A stretch of DNA of 25,349 nt, from assembly GCA_900175165.2 (NCBI GenBank), contig FWWN02000690.1:1-25349 (forward strand). Direction: 5' to 3'. This stretch comes from Rhizomucor pusillus. Its lineage: Eukaryota > Mucoromycota > Mucoromycetes > Mucorales > Lichtheimiaceae. Below are positions 21,614-25,349 of the stretch, one piece after another (position 1 is the first letter of the stretch; each line of letters begins with the position of its first letter). Under the pieces are notes generated by a model. The model did no database searches. It was not told where the DNA came from and was given only the letters and a program-made list of their open reading frames with translations. A program made the translations under genes and the position numbers.

Positions 21614-22072
21614 TGACTTTCGCTGAGATTGCTTAATGAGGAGAGCACGAGAAGGTTCCAAGCTCCCACGAATTCAACGCTTATCAATTTCGGACTTTAT
21701 CTCCAGAATTGCACTTACCTAACCCTTCTTACAAAGTATACAAGGTTACGAGTTTCTTGGTCACTTTCTACGTAATTTTGAATATCAGGCTCTGCAACTG
21801 TGAAATAAAGATATATCCAGCATGGCATTGTATGTAAATTTCTGTCAGGGACACAATGTATCTTCAAGCACGTGAAAAAGAAGAATTCATGCTGCTTAAT
21901 GCGTGCCTTCAATTTCGTGTGCAACCGTTGATTCTGCCCCAAATCATTTGCACTCCTGCGTGAAAACAGTGAGGATGATACGATTTCGTGGAGAATCCTA
22001 TGAGTTTATACATAATTGCTATGCGATGCGCAGGTGTACTAAGAAACAAGATAGGCTGTTATGTACAGTTAT
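21614..22072. other. FAD1 upstream region, possible extra 5' exons, BARD1-like 3' flank
   Basis: The part at 21719-21797 is open in a frame that splices into FAD1 (donor GTAAGT at 21718, acceptor at 21663-21664), so it may be a real 5' exon. The rest up to 22072 is the 3' flank of the BARD1-like gene. Nothing else is recognised. Confidence 0.45.
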
Positions 22073-24313
22073 TTAAAGATACACATCCTGGTAACGACTT
22101 ATGCAATCAAGCATCCACTTCACGCTCCGCGTCTGATGCTCATCAATCCATGCTAGAATTTTCCTGCTAACGACAGCATTCGACGTGACTATGGTGACCG
22201 GGTATTCTGGATCAACGCAAGGATCTTCCAGTTCTCCTGGATTGGATATACAGCTGGTGGAAGGAGGACGACGCGACAGTACTTGGCCGCCAGCAGCACG
22301 GCACAGTTGCAGCAGCATGTTCTTGTCATATTTGCCTTCAAACTCACCCAAAAAGTAAAATTTAAGGCCATGGAAAATAGGAGGCTCCTAAGTAGCTTCA
22401 TATGAGCCTCACAGAACAAGAAAGCAATATGCCGTCTTTTGCGTTACCTTCGCCATTTGACGCTCGCGTCCACGGCTTGGTCCATGTGTCAGGCCGAGTA
22501 CAGAATCACCGTACGCCTCGAAGGGTTCTTCTGGGAGCCATTTTTGTGCCTTTGCACTTTCTACTAGCCCTAGATCAAGAAAGGTTACATGATTTGTTGA
22601 GCCTGGCCGATATCGCAAAAGAATTGCATACTCACAGGAAATGTCGACGATCCATTTACCAAATATGATTCCTTGCAAATATTTTTCTGTTCTTCTGCAA
22701 ATCCCATTCTCGTCGAGTTCCGTTACTACGTGCGTTACATTGCTGCTACTTCGAGTGAGCGTTTCATGCCGAGTGATTTTCAATCTGTTTTGTTCCAATG
22801 TTTCTGTAATTTCCTGGATCCGTTCCTGGAGTGGCGAGATAAATTTAGTTCAGCTCGGCCTCATAAATCGATCTAGTTTATGCAGATACCTCTGGAATGC
22901 CAGTGAACAAAATTTGCATGGTATCAGAACGAGACCATCTCGATCTATTGCGGGAATCGATGCAGCCACTGTCATTTTCCCTTTCGTCCTCGGCCGATAC
23001 ATAGAATGATTCAATTGTTTGTTGAATAGTCGAAATTGTTTTATCTGTTCTTGTTGAATGCTGAAGTGGAGCCTTTTCCATATTATTGGCATTTTCTGCG
23101 TTTGATAAAGTACATTTGCTGCTGCACAGTTTTCCGGACGAGGTGATGGGTACGTTGCATGCTTCACACGAACCGGTAGAGGGAGATGCAGCAGATGATA
23201 CTCGCCGCTTCTGCGGAGCCGGTAACTTAACGTTGGATATTAAACTAAAGTTAGTATGGCCTTCAACGATAAGCCTTGCTAGCATCTGCCGAAGATACTT
23301 ACCGGAATAGAATGTTCCTTTATATCTGCATGATTTACATCGATAGACCTTCGTCTCTTATTGCCGGTGACGGGCGTGGTATTTGGTTCTTCTTCATCGG
23401 GTGGTTCTACTTCATCATCTGGTAATTGTGAAAAGCGAAGCATATCCTCAAGTAATTCGTCTGTATTGATATCGGACTGTGTATCAACCGTAGCAGAATT
23501 GGTATTGCTTTTGGCGGTGATTTGTTCATTTGCAGGTATCGATTGACTTGATCGATTCTTCTTCGACTGCAGTGATCCACTTATTTCTTTGAAGGTTCTC
23601 GCTTTCGTAGATTGACTATGGCAATTTGTTATCACAATGGTATCCTGATCCATGTTTTCAGATGTTTTAAGTTGTGCAGCTGTCTGTTCTAATGCATGGT
23701 CTTCTTCAGCCGAAATTGCTGCATTCACCAGGGCTTCGCTGTCCATTGTAAGCCCTTTGAATTCATTATCTCGTATCAGAGAACCGTCCACCGTTGCCGA
23801 CGTATTAGTCGAGCGACTTAAGACATTTGTCGAGGAGAAAGATTTGTTTGATATCGCTGATCTTTCCCCAGCGTTGCTTTTTGGCGGTGTCAATGTTTCT
23901 CCTCCTTTCAACGGAGATGACTTGTCTATCGAAAGCGGTGGCAACGATCCGACCAAAAGTGACTTTACTTTTTCGACACATGCAATAATAGTATCATGCA
24001 TTGGATCTTTTCGCATATTTCGTACAATCGCAGGCATATGGCATGACGGGCATTGCCTCTTCTCCCCGATGATAGTATACACACAATCACTAGACAGATA
24101 TTAGAAAACGTATGATATCGAATTAATGAGCACATACTGGCAAAAGCGGTGGCCACATTCGGCCAAAGCGCGCGTATTTTGCAGAAGACCGCCACTGAAC
24201 GAGGAAGTAGGATTAGCAAGTAATTAACAAAGCGATTTTGAAAGAAGTAGTCCGTACCATAATTCACATCTCAGTAGTTGCTCAAACCTGAGGAGCGATG
24301 CCACAAAGGACAT
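22073..24313 (-). CDS. BARD1: RING and tandem-BRCT protein, BARD1/BRCA1-like
   Basis: Exons 24258-24313, 24138-24194, 23303-24089, 22890-23225, 22636-22825, 22448-22569 and 22073-22387 (minus; introns 63, 48, 77, 64, 66 and 60 nt) join in frame to 620 residues. RING-HC ligands: C16, C19, C32, H34, C37, C40, C51, C54, preceded by FEQLLRC and followed by a helix (HDTIIACVEKVKSLL), the BRCA1/BARD1 arrangement. In animals and plants BRCA1-BARD1 is a ubiquitin ligase for histone H2A and directs homologous recombination. A Ser/Thr/Asp-rich disordered linker (about 70-300), a four-Cys cluster (C320, C323, C334, C338), BRCT1 (about 402-500, with NVTHVV and GKWIVDISW) and BRCT2 (about 517-620, GLKFYFLGEF, GGQVLSRRP, SVKWMLDCIS) follow. 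No ankyrin repeats, unlike animal BARD1. The intron before exon 4 has a perfect TACTAAC branch site. The RING and GGQ-LSR of BRCT2 resemble BARD1 more than BRCA1, by eye only. Confidence 0.85.
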
Positions 24314-24549
24314 TCAAGCACTTTCTCCAAATTAAGCTGGTGAAAGGAAGAGACGCGTCCGTTAGCTTGCACCGCGTTTTTACGTGCCTGGAGATTCGGA
24401 GTCTTGCAACAAAGCACGGATCAGTATATCTCTGCAAAGAGCGAGCAGCAATCGTGTCGATTAGAAAGTTCAATGAAATGCATTCACACAGAATGTGTCC
24501 AATGAAACGCATTTACATGGAATGTACGCGTCTTTACGTTTTACATTGA

Positions 24550-25349
24550 CAAGAAAGACAGCAAAGACTCTAACGTTGCAGCAGCCCTGATCAATCACCA
24601 ATGTTGCACTTGATCTCTTGCCCGTTTCCACCAAACAAGTGGCTGCTCAACGCTACCTAATCGAGAGATAGTGACCTCAAAAGGCTTTATTGCGATGGCC
24701 ACTACTCTCTCTTGTTCATTTTCTTTTTAGGATTCTAGTTCACATTTTGAAGGGTTTTACGCCATGGGCCACCCAACCCGGAAAGGAATGAAAGAGGCCT
24801 CTAGCAAAGCCAGCAAACAAATGACCGTTGACACGCCAGAGCTACACATCCAGATCAGGGGAGGAATCAAAAAACGCCAGGCTGCGCAAGATCGAGCTCC
24901 CCACTCAGAGGTTGCAGACTTACTGCCCGAAGGCTCTTGCTGCTACGCTTCTGAGGACTCGTCTTGGGACTGACACCTGTTAGCTTCCTCTGGGCATGCA
25001 GAGCAGAGCTACCCCAACTGGTCTTCCCAAGGTCCGGCAGGGCAGAGCCCACGAAGGGCATATAGCGTCGGGGATAAGGAAAAGAAAAGAGAGAGGTCGA
25101 GAGGCAGACGCCCCGTTTATAGTTTTTGGGGGCAGTTGAGAAAAGATTTCGTAGAAAAAAGAAAAGTCATCCTATTCCTCTTTCTCTACATGTAAGATCG
25201 GCAAGATGGTTTGAAATAGGCGAAAGGAAAGCCTTTTAAATACATACTTTGAAGCACTACCATGCAAATTTCTAGCTGCATTGGGCGGCAATGTAAAGAA
25301 AGATGATCTCCGCATGAAAATTCTGTGCCTCGTACTTTCAACAATTCTT
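24550..25349 (+). repeat. Right copy of inverted end repeat
   Basis: Reverse complement of 1-800: identical over 24745-25349 and 95% identical over 24550-24744. The internal reading frame points right, out of the window, so the two copies face away from each other. The inner edge lies about 240 bases upstream of the BARD1-like start codon, so it may sit in that gene's promoter. Confidence 0.95.
24764..25195 (+). other. Reading frame in right repeat, interrupted by one TGA
   Basis: Same frame as in the left copy: 69 codons from ATG 24764 to TGA 24971-24973, then open to TAA 25193-25195. It starts 20 bases inside the perfectly conserved part. No domain is recognised. Confidence 0.3.

Noticed and set aside
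24282..24512. Alternative RING start in another frame upstream of the BARD1-like ATG
   Set aside because: A CPLW word in one frame resembles a zinc ligand pair but lacks the second Cys; the chosen frame already supplies all eight ligands.
1..25349. A giant transposon with long terminal inverted repeats
   Set aside because: The interior has nine conserved cellular genes and no transposase, recombinase or replication gene. Two independent repeat copies or assembly collapse explain the ends better.

Overview
This is a eukaryotic, fungal window. Nine protein-coding genes are split by short GT-AG introns, mostly 48-90 nt with one of 133 nt, and most resolve only after splicing by eye. Fungus-type proteins (SFP1-like factor, MTR10, GID1, URA2-like CPSase, FAD1) sit beside families usually linked to animals (GEMIN7-like, BARD1-like). 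I infer an early-diverging fungus, most likely Mucoromycota; the taxon is inference, not a search result. I see no tRNA, rRNA, CRISPR array or recognisable transposase.

Layout. Positions 1-800 and 24550-25349 are inverted copies of one repeat: the outermost 605 bases are identical, the next 195 carry 9 mismatches. Between them, left to right: DNA polymerase eta (-, 1146-3451, 9 exons); a 52-residue metallothionein (-, 3644-3998, 3 exons); an SFP1-like zinc-finger factor (-, 5178-6496, 3 exons); a 2.5 kb intergenic stretch; a GEMIN7-like gene (+, 8976-9284); a 1526-residue fused glutamine-dependent carbamoyl-phosphate synthase (+, 9741-14455, 3 exons); GID1/RanBP9 (+, 14733-16732, 4 exons); importin MTR10/transportin-3 (-, 16906-20272, 9 exons, convergent with GID1); FAD synthetase (-, 20630-21613 or further upstream); and a RING plus tandem-BRCT protein resembling BARD1 (-, 22073-24313, 7 exons).

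The genes form no single pathway. Two concern DNA damage tolerance and repair (polymerase eta, BARD1-like). Several link to growth and RNA metabolism (SFP1-like, GEMIN7, MTR10) or metabolism (CPSase, FAD1, and GID1 as an E3 ligase scaffold). The interior reads as an ordinary chromosomal block lying between two outward-facing copies of a dispersed repeat. The points most worth following are the fungal BARD1-like protein, the URA2-like CPSase that stops before any aspartate transcarbamylase domain and carries overlapping upstream ORFs, the intron-split metallothionein, and the inverted end repeats.
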